This document shows positions 1-15,000 of a stretch of DNA of 64,000 nt, piece by piece (positions within the stretch are counted from its first letter, which is position 1; each line of letters starts with the position of its first letter). A program made the translations under genes and the position numbers. The stretch lies in contig NC_040012.1 in NCBI RefSeq assembly GCF_000972845.2, forward strand, positions 6,356,097 through 6,420,096. The letters run 5' to 3'. This DNA is from Larimichthys crocea (lineage: Eukaryota > Chordata > Actinopteri > Sciaenidae). The notes below the pieces were generated by a model. The model had not been told where the DNA came from and did not search any database. It saw only the letters and a list, made by a program, of their open reading frames with translations.

Positions 1-1677
<1,677 letters not shown>

Positions 1678-1699
1678 ATGTACAGCTGTTTGATACGTC

Positions 1700-1705
1700 A
1701 ATAAA
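1700..1705 (+). other. Poly(A) signal of rps8
   Basis: AATAAA lies 23 bases after the rps8 stop codon, giving the very short 3' UTR usual for ribosomal protein genes. Confidence 0.85.
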
Positions 1706-1729
1706 CTCCAAACGCCCCACAACTGTCTA

Positions 1730-3650
1730 CTGCTTTGATTTGTCTGTTTGTTGATGCATTACAATTCTAATCTTGATCACAGAGGGTTAAAACTTAGATA
1801 TATGATGACTCTGGTCATATGGGGAGCAAAATATAAACGCTTGATATTATTTTAACAATTGAGTAAAGACCAGGAAGTCTGCTGCAGCACACACTGATGT
1901 ACTGGAAATGTCAGATTATGAGGTGGAAGAGGCGTTGCGACCTTTAACTTTGTAAATGCATTTCTTCTGAAAAACTATTGAATACAGTGGTACAGAAATG
2001 ATCTCAAGTATTTTCCCCAATCTACAGTTTAGAGTATGATCTAAAACTATTTACTGTTACATTAACTATTGAAGTATTGGTACACTATTTTATTGGCAGG
2101 TGCTTCTAACACTGGCTCATGTATGTTAGGGGGGTGGCCAAACTATTTTAAACTCCTAAATATAATACAGTCCAGTTTAACATGACTGCAAACTACAACT
2201 TCAGTAGTAAATGACGGTTAAAACCTGACGGTGTCGACAGAACTGAGACATGAGCTTAGTGAATATAGAATTTATGGCAGAGCTATTGGATTGATGGTGA
2301 ATATTGCAGTGTGTTGAGGTGAAGCTACTTGTAATATAATTAAATTATAAATAAATAAAGCTTTCTGGCAGGCTAATTCTATTACCTGTGGTGGCTGACA
2401 GAGGACAGGAGGGAAACTAACCCTCTACCTGTTTATATGCTTGTACAACAAAAGAATTAATGACTTAAAGCAATCATTCACTTGTTTCTACATTAATCAC
2501 ACTGGCCAAATGAGACACGACAAGTAACCAGGCCAGTGTTAAACGCCTACAGACCACTGTAAGAGCACACTTTACATTTCAGTGGCATTTAATCACGCAG
2601 GATTCATTTTGGCTCATGTTAAACAGGAAAAATACATTATATTTGTTTCCACACGGCAATTAAATGTGGTTTATAGGCCATTCATACAGCTCTTTGAAAT
2701 GCATGGCACACATGCAGGTAAGCAAGAAATGATTAAAGTAATTATGAAAACAATTTGATGGCTGAGAGGGAAACGAGGCGAAGATGAAATCTAAGTCTTC
2801 AACTTTGCACCAACAAAAAATAAATAAAACATCTAAATCATCTTAAAAAGGAAAACTAATTATACCAACTGCAACAATGGTATTTATAATAATAATAAGA
2901 AGAAGAATAGAGGGCAGTGTCTCCCAACATTTTCCTGAAATGATCCCTTATATATCACTGAGTCAACAGGCGGCCTATGGCTAAGTGATATATGTCATGG
3001 ATATTTTTAATATTATATTGAATGTATAACAGCACAGTACAACTACAGATGTTATTGTTGTTTTACATTGTTGTTATTTGTTGTGAATAGAAATAAACTC
3101 AGAGAAACAGGTGTTGGCAGGTATTTGGCCAAATTCACCACTGAGTCTGTCTGTACCTTACCACCTTAGTAATCAGTCCACCTGTATCCTCCTGCGACCC
3201 TGCGTCCTCATACAGGGACATTTCAATAATACTTTATTTTGCTCAACTTAGACCTATTGTCCTCATTCAGGGACAGTTACTGTGCTGTCTAGTGGTCAGA
3301 GAAGTGTTTTGGGAAACATGCTTAGTTTTTATGAGAAATCAAAAATGCACACCAAAAAGAAGCTCTAGTCTCAGGAGGGTATAGAAGCCCTAAGCAGCCA
3401 TTTATTGTTAAAATATGCCTGTCTTTGCATTAGTGTTGAGTTCATCAGGTAGATTTTTATTAACCTCTCTTTCCATTGATGTAGAGTGAGTGGAAGTGGA
3501 TTTATTTGAGGCTATACAACAAGTAAAACTCTCTTTCCCATTGATCTATCAGGCTCCCGTGATATAAAACAATAGGTCAAATGGTATCTAACATCGTAGT
3601 AACACCATGAACTAATGTAATATGTTATTTTATAAGCCTTCTTCACGATG
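1730..3650. other. AT-rich intergenic DNA between convergent rps8 and myo9b
   Basis: No coding exon or structured RNA is visible. The stretch is AT-rich, with short A and TAA runs (for example near 2815-2910). Segment 3190-3310 contains two similar 'GTCCTCATwCAGGGACA' blocks about 60 bases apart and looks like a decayed dispersed repeat. Confidence 0.6.
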
Positions 3651-3670
3651 TGCATGTTTTTCTTTACGTT

Positions 3671-4495
3671 TTTATTCTCACACCTGTTGCTGTCAAAGCT
3701 GCATTCTTGGTTATAGTCGTTCGTATTACAGCAGGAGACATTTGAAAACGGTCAGTTTATTTCAGTTGGTGACAGAAGTCAAACCTGTCGGACGTTCACC
3801 CCAATATGCATTATTCCTACTCCCTTATACGATGTACAGGCATGCATTATTTTTAAAAAAAATGTATAGACAAAACATTTACTTGGTGAAACGGCCAGTA
3901 CCGATACCGAGGGAAGTATTTTCAGTCAGTCTAAAAAGGCAGCAATATGAGCGTTCCCTGTCCAGGCATACTGAATCACTTACAGCAGTCACACACCAGA
4001 GGAAAAAGGAAAGCAGACACACAACAATGCACTCAACGAGAACCCAAAATTCACTCTGTACAATAGAGAATCTCTCCGATAAATCTTTCTGGAACACTTA
4101 CAAGACTTTTTCTTTTTTTTATCCACAAACAGACATAAACTGTCATTAGTACCACAGCGGTCGAGCTCAGAATCATCACTTGTATCGACGATCGCTCCTC
4201 ATTAATCTAACTTTCATAAAACGTGTACTGTACAGTTCTGAATTATTTTTAAAATCACATACAGTGTGTATTGGCATAAAGAGGATGAGTAATCCTCTGG
4301 CTGTTTCCAGATCTGTTATGTCATAAAAGCCCCACTGAGACTGTCTGTACGATCTCCCATTAAATATATAAATTCTTAAAGCACGTTGTTTCCTTAGCAG
4401 CACTGACAAATGGATATGTCCATAAAACAAAGTGCACAGTTCCTCTTTGACATAACACAAACTTGAGAATATTCCACCTATTACAACTTGTAGCG
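3671..4495 (-). other. Probable 3' UTR and poly(A) signals of myo9b
   Basis: After the myo9b stop (4498-4496) the - strand reads AATAAA at 3761-3756 and again at 3676-3671. Either could end the transcript, giving a 3' UTR of roughly 0.75-0.85 kb. Forward reading frames here (3622-4149) show no protein-like composition and are ignored. Which signal is used cannot be told from sequence. Confidence 0.55.
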
Positions 4496-5260
4496 TTATG
4501 CTGCGGTTTGCTCTTCATCCTCGTCGATGTAAGGAATGTCCAGATCATCAAAGCTCCCGTTTAAAGTCTTGATCTGGGGCTCGTCGGTTGAGGAGGGAAG
4601 GAAGTACATGGATTGGGTAACATTTGTCTTGCGTCCTGGCATCAACTCTCCCCACTCATCCTCTGTCAGAGCCATCAGACTTCTGACTCTCTGTGCCAGG
4701 TCAGGAGGTTTGGGAGGGCATTCTGGTTTTTTAAATTTCGATCGCATTGTCACCTTTCCTGGAAAAAGAGACATCAGACTTGTAAAAATATTTGCTATGA
4801 GCTTGTAGTACACACAAACACAATGTCAACCCCAAGTTGTGGGATAATAAAGTAACATCCTTATTAAATATACTATGGAACATTGTTGGGGGGGGGAATC
4901 CTGGAGGAAGGTGAAGGTACCTTACCTCTCTACTGACCTTCCGAGTCCAGGCTCCCCAGGCGGTCCTCCAGGCTGTCTAAGCTCATCGATGACGCAGAGT
5001 CCAGGTTGTCGTTGTCGTTGTCAGAGTTCTCCTGCTCCAGGTCAGGTAACCCGACGGCCAGTTTCACCCTGAAAATAACAAAACAAGATATTATTATTCA
5101 GACTCATTCACTCAAGTGCATTTAACTCCAATGAAAAAAAAAATCTCAGCTGCTCTCACTTTTCTTGCTTGATGGACTTGATCCTCTCGATGAGGGTCTT
5201 CTCAGTTTCGTCTGGATTTGTTTGCACTGGGACGTCGAGCTCGGACGGCTTTTCAACAAC
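4496..5260 (-). CDS. myo9b: myo9b exons 38-40: acidic C-terminal tail
   Basis: Exon 38 (5260-5160) contains [15 protein letters not shown], corresponding to mammalian EILIERIQSIKEEK. Exon 39 (5068-4938) has a repetitive NSDNDNDN acidic tract followed by [17 protein letters not shown]. Exon 40 (4758-4496) ends [13 protein letters not shown] and TAA at 4498-4496. The tail after the GAP domain is shorter than in human and lacks its proline-rich end. In exon 39 a stronger-looking GAG|GTAAGG donor lies just downstream of the one used, but reaching it would read through an in-frame TAG, so the GTCAGT donor is preferred. Confidence 0.9.
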
Positions 5261-8200
5261 CTGCACAGAGATCAGAGAAGTGTTTGGCTGTTTTCAAATC
5301 AGAAAAATTTGCTACTCTTCAATCGAATGATAATTTTCAGAACCTCGGATTTATACTGAGGTAAACAATAACAGTTCATTTAATACCGTGTTTTGTCTCT
5401 TCAGTTTGAGCTGACTGACAGCCAGGGCCTCTGCATATTCCAGTTCCTGGATGTTCTGCATCTTCTCGGTGTAACGCCTGAACTGCTCAGAGATCAGGAT
5501 CTCCACACACCTGCAAGACAACATAGTCAGAGATAAACAAATAAAAACAATGTTACGTACATTAAGGAAAAACTAGAAAACTCAAAGACTGCTGTGTGTG
5601 TGTGACTCACATCGTAGTCTTGGACACATCCTTCATGCCAAGGAAGGGGTCGTTAACATCAGGTGAACGCAAGATGCAGGGAGCAAACACAATGGCAAGA
5701 GAGCTTGGTGACATCTTATTGTGCTCTTCCTCTTTTGCAACCCTAAAAAAACAAAAAAACACACAGATCAAGATTTCGCACACAAAACATGCAGTTAAGG
5801 AAAACAGTAGAAGAAAATAATACAGATCTTCTTACCTGACAAGATGAAAGATGAGCCGCTCTAACGTGTTGTAATTAGCAGGAGGAAGTTCATCAACCTT
5901 TTGGTAGACGGCTCTTATTCTCTCAGCTCTCTCTGGCAGCTCTGAGGACAAACAAACAAACAGCAAATATCAATAAATGTCAATAAAACTCAGACGTAGA
6001 AGCTGGTTCATGAAACAAACCATGTTACACTTGTTTCAGTGTCTTGCCTGCAGTACCAACTTATAACCACTAGATGTCACTGATACACGCAAAGTTACAT
6101 ATTGTACTTTTAAGATTTATGACAAAAAGATCACAAGTACAGATGAAACAATTATAATTTTATCGATTAGTTAATCGACAGAAAATTCTAGTTCTAGTTG
6201 AGGCTTCTCTAAGGAGAGCTGACAGGATAGCTCATTCATCAAAACGATGCAAAGTAAGGACAAAGTATGCAAAACATATCAATATTTACTCACCCACGGC
6301 ATGCAGAAAGTCGCTGTAGAGAGCGAAGGTCATGAGGGGGTCCGGCAGCTCTCTGAGCCAACGTTTAACCAGACCTGTGATGGTGTGGATCGGGTAGTTA
6401 TCTAAAGGTGCTCCCTCAGGATCTGATGCCACAAGACAGAAGACACACATCGGTTATTATTATTTTTCAGTGTACACAGCTAGATGACAAAAGATGTAGT
6501 ATTAATATTATCAATATTAATATTGATAATTTTATCATCATACATATATTATACAAAGTAAAAAGGATAATATGCTCCACTCATAAAGTGAAAGTTTTAT
6601 TTTTATACATTTTTATCGAAATGTAATTTTTTAAATACGTATGTACAGAGCTAAAGTTATAATTATTGGTTGTAATTGTTGATTTTGAATTCTTATTTTT
6701 CTTAATTTAAAATTTAAAACTTCTTTTAAAATCTTACTTTAAAATAAATAAGTAAACACAGGAGAACACAAGAGATTAGACTGAGAAATATAAAAAAACA
6801 GAAAGAATATGGGAAATTTAGACTGAGAAATATAAAAAAACAGAAAGAATATGGGAAATTAAGAGAGAGAAAAAATGTTGTCTCCCTGGTAGAAAATGTA
6901 ATTTTGTGACTCGCTCCACACTAACGATTCCAGTTAATGCTACAAGGGAAATCACATTATGTACAACTCCAACCTGCCAAGTTAACTTGATTTGTGCATT
7001 TCAAGTTTTAGCTGAATTTCGTACCCGTCTCCAGAATCTGGTGGAGCTCCCTCGCTCGACAGGCCGACCCCGACTTGCGGTAAATGCCCTCCGTGTAGAG
7101 GCCTTCCAGCTCCACGTGCATCAGCAGCAACTCCACCACTTTGGGCACAGGGTTGGCTTTACTGGTGAGGACACACACATGCACCCCAAAGTGAAGGGAG
7201 CCTGGTACACTGTCGTCCTTTCACAAACAGAGACGAGAGAGTACAGGTGAGACGGACAGAGAGAGTCTTGAGAAACTGACATGTATGTTTTTATTACTCC
7301 GTCGTCTCAGTTCCTACCTGCCTGGCACACCGTGTCGAGCAGTCTGTGATGATTTTATTCAGGCATTTCTTGTGACATATTAACTTGCAAGCTAACATAA
7401 AAATAAAAAAAAAACAAATTAATTGTGCCATTCTTGTGTTTTTTTTTTAATGTTACATTTCGTGGCCTTGCAGCCCTTTGAACTCACCGCTGCACATGTA
7501 AGCTTTCTCCATTCCCCAGATGTAGGAGCCACACAAGTCACATGACTGCATAATGTTCACCTGGTATGTGCTGAAGAGGTGATCCAGAGGACTATTAGGC
7601 TGTAGAGAGAGGACGTACAGACAATGCACTGGGATGATTTAACTGGGTGTATAACACAGAAACTTCACAATGCAGGTAAAGATATACAGCTTACGCAGAT
7701 GTCCTTTTTCCTCTTTTTTGTTGTCTTGGTGGTCTGAAAGAAGCCAGAAATGAGAGATATGAGTGAGTCAAGCGGTAGCTTATACTCACCAAGTAGTTTA
7801 AAGACTGATGATTGGCTGAAATTCTCAAACTTACCTTGGCTGGTTCAGAATGAGCTCGCTTTTCCTCCCCCCTGATAAAGCCATCCAGCACAGACTGAAA
7901 CAAGTTGACCACCAGCGAGACTTCGGACTTCTTCCTCGACCCTGCTAGCGTGTTCACTTTGTTTTTGTAACCCTTCATCAGATCCTTGTATGCGATTTGG
8001 GGCTTCTGTTGGTCACAAATTGTATAAAAATATCCCTACAATGATTATGAATGGAAGTGACATGCGAGTTAAAGGTGTAAAAGATTGCTCCCTTCGCTTT
8101 CTTTTTTGAACGAAGTTGAACTGACCTGCACGGAGTACATGCCTTTGATGGTGTCTCTGAACTGCATGGTGGCTGTGAGAAAGATGTTTTCTGTCGGCGA

Positions 8201-8985
8201 CAGCTCTTTTATTCTAGTTCGCAGCTCATTCACCTGAGGACAAGGATGACGTAAATTACAAACATCCTGGAACGCAGGATTTTTTTTCATTGGTTGAGAA
8301 GGACTTGGGGACAGTTTTTTTGGCATATGCTTTAACCATTTGGCTGGTGAGCCGAGGAATACAAGATTATCTAAAAAAAAAATATACCAATTGTCAATGC
8401 TCTACACTAACCAAAGTTACCGACCCTGCCCGGCTCCCACTGAGGGAGGCGGAGGCTGTTTTCTGGAACAGAGTGCACCGTACTGTCAGTAGGGAAGACT
8501 GGCCTGGTCGTGGTGACTTCTCCACGTATAAATTCATCCATTATTTCCCTCGTGAAGTTTACAAAGACAGACAATAATCAGTAAACAGTGGGACCTACTA
8601 CGCTCTTACTGCCAGAGATGGAGGGTGCTTCCTCCATAGGGAGGACTGATCAGGTCATGGCGACTTTTAGCTCTAAATTCACTGATTACTCTCAAAAGTC
8701 GGCGTTCATTACTGTTGTGTGCAATGTTTTTTCTACTGGGGTCTAAAGGAGTGTTTATTATACTGAATGTAACTTTGGCCTTGTGGAGGTTCAGTGTCTT
8801 CAATCTGGCAAGCTGCTTGAGCTTCGAGTCTGCTGAGGAGGGACTGGGTGGAGACGCTGCTCCAGTATTTTGAATTTGAACTGCAGCACCAATGTTTAAC
8901 CACTAGATGTCACTGTTACAAGCAAGAGTCACAAATTGTTCCTTTAACTGTTTGCACAGCAGGAAAAACACTGGTGGACTTAACA

Positions 8986-9018
<33 letters not shown>

Positions 9019-12000
9019 CTCACCTGATTGCCGAGGAACTCGTCCAGGTGTCGCAGCTCTTTGGAGTTGGTGATCTCGCGGTCCAGAGACACGTTCCACT
9101 GCGTCACCCGCGTGGCCCGGCTGATCCGAATGGTCGGATTTCGTTTGACCCTCCCGCTGTCCTGGTTTGGCATGTGGTATGGATGTGGGGTGTAGCTGGG
9201 CAAGGTGACTGCAGTCAGATGAGAGAGAGGGAGGAGGCATTATTAGACTTGACATGACGATTAATAGTTAAACATTATATATGAAGAGTTTTCACCTCAA
9301 CCTCCAGATGGCAGTAAAACGAGTGATGTATGACATAAAACAGTGACCTTAATTTGAATACAAAAAGCTGTGATTGTTTCCTCATTCACATTTATAATCT
9401 GTGTGCGTATGTATTTAAATTTCTGTGTTGTACAAATAAAAACATTATGGTCGGTGTTTTGAAGAATAAGTCTTGTAAAACTTTTGGTTACCTGTTTTAT
9501 CAGAGTCACCGGTCGGGGAATATTTAGCTGGCCGTTTTTTCAGGAATTTACTGAGAAACCAGATCCTGCAAAGAAGACAACATGCAGCAACACATCAGAT
9601 TAAATATTGTTAAAAATGGTCATTTCCTTTGAACACGGTGAAGTGTTTCACCTCTCAGGGGTCGTGAGCTGTGATTGAGATTGGTGTCCTGAGTCCTCAT
9701 TGGTGCTCCTGGCTGGAAGACTGTACCTCGACCCGTCAGGTTCTGCTGGAATCTGCAACAGCATCAAAACGTGCTTTAAATTAAAGCATAAAACATGCAA
9801 ACATACAATCCTATAAAAAAAAAAAAACATCCTGAGATCCCAGGTAACCAGTCTTAAACCTCTTTCCCCACCACGTCCCCCTTGCAGCAGCTGCACCACC
9901 ACCAAACCAGACCACAACCAGTGAATACGGTAAAACATTAGCGCGATAGTCCTTCACCAGTTTTACTCCTCATGCAGAGCTGTCACTCCTGCTTTAGTTA
10001 GTGTGAGCAAAGTTAGTTCATCTATCGTTAATAACGTTATGTCAGTGTGTTATGAGCATTTAGAATTTACAAATACAAGTGAGAGTTAATGGATAAAACC
10101 AGATATTTTAAATATTATTCCCATTTATACACCCAGTATTAGATTTATTTGGCTCTGTTTCACTTTTAATTATGATTTTCTTTGTGTAACGATTGGTTCA
10201 TATGTAAGATACCATATAGTTTAGTTTAAGTTGCCAGGTACAGTTGAAAAAACAAAGACTGTACAAAGAGTCCTGGAGATATTAACGGCCTGAATCGGCT
10301 TCATAATGAATTTGTATTACAATATTGTTGTAATGGAAATAAGCACAAGTCACAATCCCCACGTTTATTTCAAAGTGACTTAAAAAAACACTGACATAAA
10401 AACAATGTTCCTGCGTTTGGATGACATAAAATGAGCTTTCATACTTCCTTCCTGTTTCTCAGAGGTAACAGCTCATTCTTTATTGCCCTCGGCTGCAGGG
10501 CAGAAATAAGAAGCCCCCAGAGCAATTCAATGAATTCGGGGGCATACACATGCAAGTAATGCACATGCAGAGGATAGCCGTGGTCGGTCAGAACGTCTCT
10601 TCGGTCAGTACCTTGACCTGTGATTTGATGGACCGGACATCCAGGCTACTGGCCGAGCTCTTCAGGTTGGCTTCATGAGGGCTGATGGGAGGCAGTGGAA
10701 AGCTCCAGTACTCGCTCTCCTTGGAGCCCCCAAAGTTAACCATCAAACCACTGCGGGCATTGGCTATGCGCCGCTTGCGTTTGGGCTGCTTGCGGAAACG
10801 CACCCTGACCTAATTGAGCCAGGAAAGGTGATGAGGCACTTCTTTGATTCACGTGTAAGGAGCCTCCATTCATGTGTTTGTCACACACATAAGTGCTTTA
10901 AAAAGCCAATGCCAATATTTATTGTTGTACAGGACACTAACTACATTAGAAGCAGAAGGAAGACATTCAATGACAGTGTTTTGGATTATGTAATAACATA
11001 TCAACAAAGGTTACCTCATTGATTGACGGTGAACTATCAGAGCCTGATGTGCTTATCTTGGACAGTTCATCGGCAGACATGGACTTCCCTCTGACCCTGT
11101 TATGTAGATGAGAATAAGAGCAGAGTTGTCGACTTTGTTATTATATTGTGAGAAATTACTACCACATACAGCTCAAATCAATCAAGAGCTTGTTGGGGTT
11201 AACAGACCTCCAACATCTGTGAGTTTAGGGTGCTTACTGAAACTCGTTTTTCATGTTGTCCGGTCGTCGCCGCAGTTCTGGACTTGAGTCGTCGCTCTGT
11301 CTTTCCTTCCATCGCTCGGCCTTTTCCTTGATGCCCCCCGCGTCTTTGTAACGCTGAAGCGGGGTCTTGGAGGGGCTGGTGGTGTGATCGTCACCGCTGA
11401 CTTTAGGGTCCAGCGGGAGGGAGAGGGGCCTGTTGAGAGGAGGAGGCGATCCTCTGCCCTCTCGCTTCTCCTTGCTCCTGGCTCTCTGCTCAGACTGGCC
11501 GTTGACTGGGTCAGACTGCTGGGCCCTGCTGGGGCTGTGCTCCACTTTGTCCTGCCTCCTTAGCCCTTGTTTTGTCAGACTGTTATGTAAGAAGAATTAA
11601 TTCAGACTGGTATAACAGCAACTAGAAATGCTAATGGTATGACAAGAAGAAGAAGAAGAACTATCACACTGTCGACTGGAAAACTACTGGATAAAACCAG
11701 ACCTTTATAAATGATCACACATGTATTAGTATCAACATGTATGTTGGCCTCTAAGTAACAAGAAATATGTATGCTATTCAATATCGGACCACTAGAGAGC
11801 ACTGTTTTTAAATCAGTACAGCTTATTTTTTCTAACCAAATTTAATATTCTGCAAGTTGCACACACACACACAGCACATTCACTGGCAGACAGTGTGGAG
11901 TACGATATCAGCCTAAAGAGTGACTTCAAATCTGTGCAGCAGCTGTGATATTCAAGATTTGAGTGAAAGCCTTTGGTGGAAGCTGGACAACAACTAACAG

Positions 12001-15000
12001 ATGTTTAATAGATTTAAATATTCAAAATTGTGATTAGTGAAGCTTTTGTAAGTCTTGCGGGGACAGTTGCATGCTGCATAGCCTGTGTTACGTTATATTA
12101 TGTTAACAAAACAGATCCAATATTTACACTTAATGTTGGTAAAGGCACATTTGATTCAGAGCAAAGCCAGCAGTATTGGTTGTGTTGTGGTTGTGGTGTG
12201 GTTGTGATATGTATACCTGTCCCGTCCAAGCCGGGTTTTGGACTCGTTATCCCCCTTCGTATGACTTGATCTCTTCAGGGAAGTCCTCCATGCTGTCTGG
12301 ATCACTGTAGCAGCTTTGTTTTGGTTCTCATAAAACCCACGCCAGCTCCTCTGAAAAGCGTCAGAAATCCTCAGTTTTAGTCTGCTGTCATGTTCCTCAT
12401 TTGTTCTTAAAGCTTTGTACGACTTATCAATCATGTTGCACCACCTCCTTCAAAGCTCTCTTCTCAGCCATGCCATGGCAAGTTTAGTTCAGCTCGAGCG
12501 AAAATGGTGTAAAGAAATTGGGTGTTGTTGAGATTAGTATTGGGTTTTGTGAAGGTGTGGGTGTGTTATCGCTGTGAAACAATGAGAGCCTCACAGCAAA
12601 GCCCCCAGCCGGTTCAGACCTCGGGTGTCAGCTGGGATCGGATCCATCCACCCCTACGCCGTGATGTGATGTGATAAGGATAAACAGTTAATAAGACAAA
12701 TATAAATGGTACCTGTATAATCATGGTGGCATCTCTTTTCTGCAGGAAGTGTAACCTGATCAGACAGGTGCGGAACCAGCGCTGCAGGATGACGATGTGA
12801 CGCATCACTTCTTTGTGGTGAGTGTCTTGGAGTAGCTTCCTCTCCTTCTCCTTGAGGAACACCTGAGCAGATGAAAGAGAGCCATACGCATGAGGAAAGA
12901 CAAAACTGCATTTCATGTCCTTTGTTGGATGCTTTCAATTTAAAACACACAACAGGAAAGTGTGAAGTAAGTTTCCAATCATGGCAACATTACTTTCATC
13001 CTCTGGATACTGTGACGCACGGATACGATCTTGAATCTTTACCTTGGTTCTTCCTATCTGATAGCTGCTCTTATCCAGCTTCATCTTCTCAAACAGTGCA
13101 GTTATGTGCTCTGGCGTTCCCGTGGCTCCTTTTGGAAGCATCATTCTGAAATTCTTCACAAATTCCTGCCATGAAGAGAAAAGTATCATGAAAGTAAATC
13201 AACTTGGCTTCTCATTAACAGGCACAGACGTTAGAGGGTAAATTCAATGAATGTACAGTAAATATATACATACACACATAATAAACTACACAATCCTCAA
13301 ATTATTGCTTTGGTTAAATTTGCTGAAATATAAACTGCTGAATCATCATCATGTCAAGTCAAGGCCAGTGCGACTTTTATGACCACTGACGTCAGATGAG
13401 ATGTTCAGACAGTCAGCTGTATTAATTTGACCCTGGGGTGTCTCAAGTTTTTGAGATATGCTACGTTCTTATCCAGAGAGACTTACAAAAAAGAGTAACA
13501 GTCAGTGCACAGTGTGACAAGGACATGTTAGTGCAGCAATAAGTACTACTAAGTGACAGTTGTAGAGGGGGGAAGTGTTGAAGAGGAGGTACTCTCTGAA
13601 GAGCTGGAGGTCTTCAGGAGGTTTTTAAAGGTAGAGAGGGACGCCCCTGATCTGGTAGGACGTTCCACCAACTGCAGTGCAGAACTGGAAACTACTTTGT
13701 AATCAGCATTAGGGGGTTTGGATTTAATGCAGGCTGCTGCAGGTAGCCAGTGGAGCTCAATGAGCAGCGGGGTAACGAGACCTTTTGGGTTGATTGAAAA
13801 CGAGGCACGACGCCACATTCATCTGAAAGGGTTTCACTATGCAGGCCTGGAGGCCCGTCAGGAGGACGTTACGGTCATGAGATGACCACAGCCTGTATCA
13901 GGAGTTGGGTAGCGTGTCGAGTTATGTAAGGCCTGATTCTTCTCATGCTGTAACGTGCAAAGCTGCACGACCGGGCTGACTGAGGCAGTGTGATCAGAGA
14001 AGGTTAGTTGGTCATCGACACGACTTCTGGAGCGCCACTCTTTGTGACCTTGGCAGTGCGGGTATAAACTACACTATGTTGTTTGCAAGCAGACTGTGCT
14101 GAATCAGTGTGTAGTGAGATTTGCTTTCTTGTGCCAGTGCTTCAAATGAAACACATTCATATAACTATTGACCAGAGCAGAGAGTGTTTCTTTATTCACC
14201 AGCTGCCCACCTTGAATGTGTACTTGGCACTGTAGCCAGACTTCTGGATAAGAACCATCTGCAGGATGCCTGTGGACTTGATTTGCCGTCTCACAAGTTC
14301 ATCATCAAAGTGCAGCTCTTTCTGTAAAAAAAAAAAAACATTTTTCAAAGGGATGATTTGTTATGCAGTCAAACATGTGGGAATAAAGTTTACAGGGATG
14401 ATCGTTACCTTCTCAGCGTTGGAGCGAACACAGACAATAACGAACGGTTCGGCTTTTTCAATCGTCTCCACCAGCTTCTTGAGTGAGGCCTGTGAGATAC
14501 GAAAGCAGTGCAGTGAGCGATGCCCGGTGTTCAATTATTACAATAGCAGATTAGAAACAGGCAGCTAACAAGTTCAAGACAGGACAAACATGCACTGGTG
14601 TTGAGTTTTGCAACATTGTCCCAAAATTCCAGTACATACAGTTTGTCATGTACCGAACAAATGTAGATCAAGTATGTTTTTATTTATCTGCTATACTAAA
14701 ACTATTTTTTTAAGTCAAACTAGGGATACATGACTCAGATATATAAAATAAAATACAGATTATTGCTGAGCTCTACACCTCAGGTCGTGGGATTCCTGCT
14801 CCCCTGTTGCGCCTCTGTGCCTTACATCTGCCCTGCTAGTGGCCAGACCTGCTCCCCACGCATAGTAATAATAGTCCAGTTATCAGTTAATCAATGGCTG
14901 ATTAATATAATTACATCTCTCCCCAGTTACCCTAATTATTCATGTGCGGGACACACAAGGCCCAAAACAAAAAAAGTATTTATTCATTGACTCTTTCTCT

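Noticed and set aside
3622..4149. 175-codon forward open frame
   Set aside because: It lies antisense to the myo9b 3' UTR, in AT-rich DNA, with no recognisable motif and no supporting splice or poly(A) context.
4875..5072. Forward open frame across a myo9b exon
   Set aside because: It is the antisense shadow of exon 39 on the - strand, which is supported by phase and homology.
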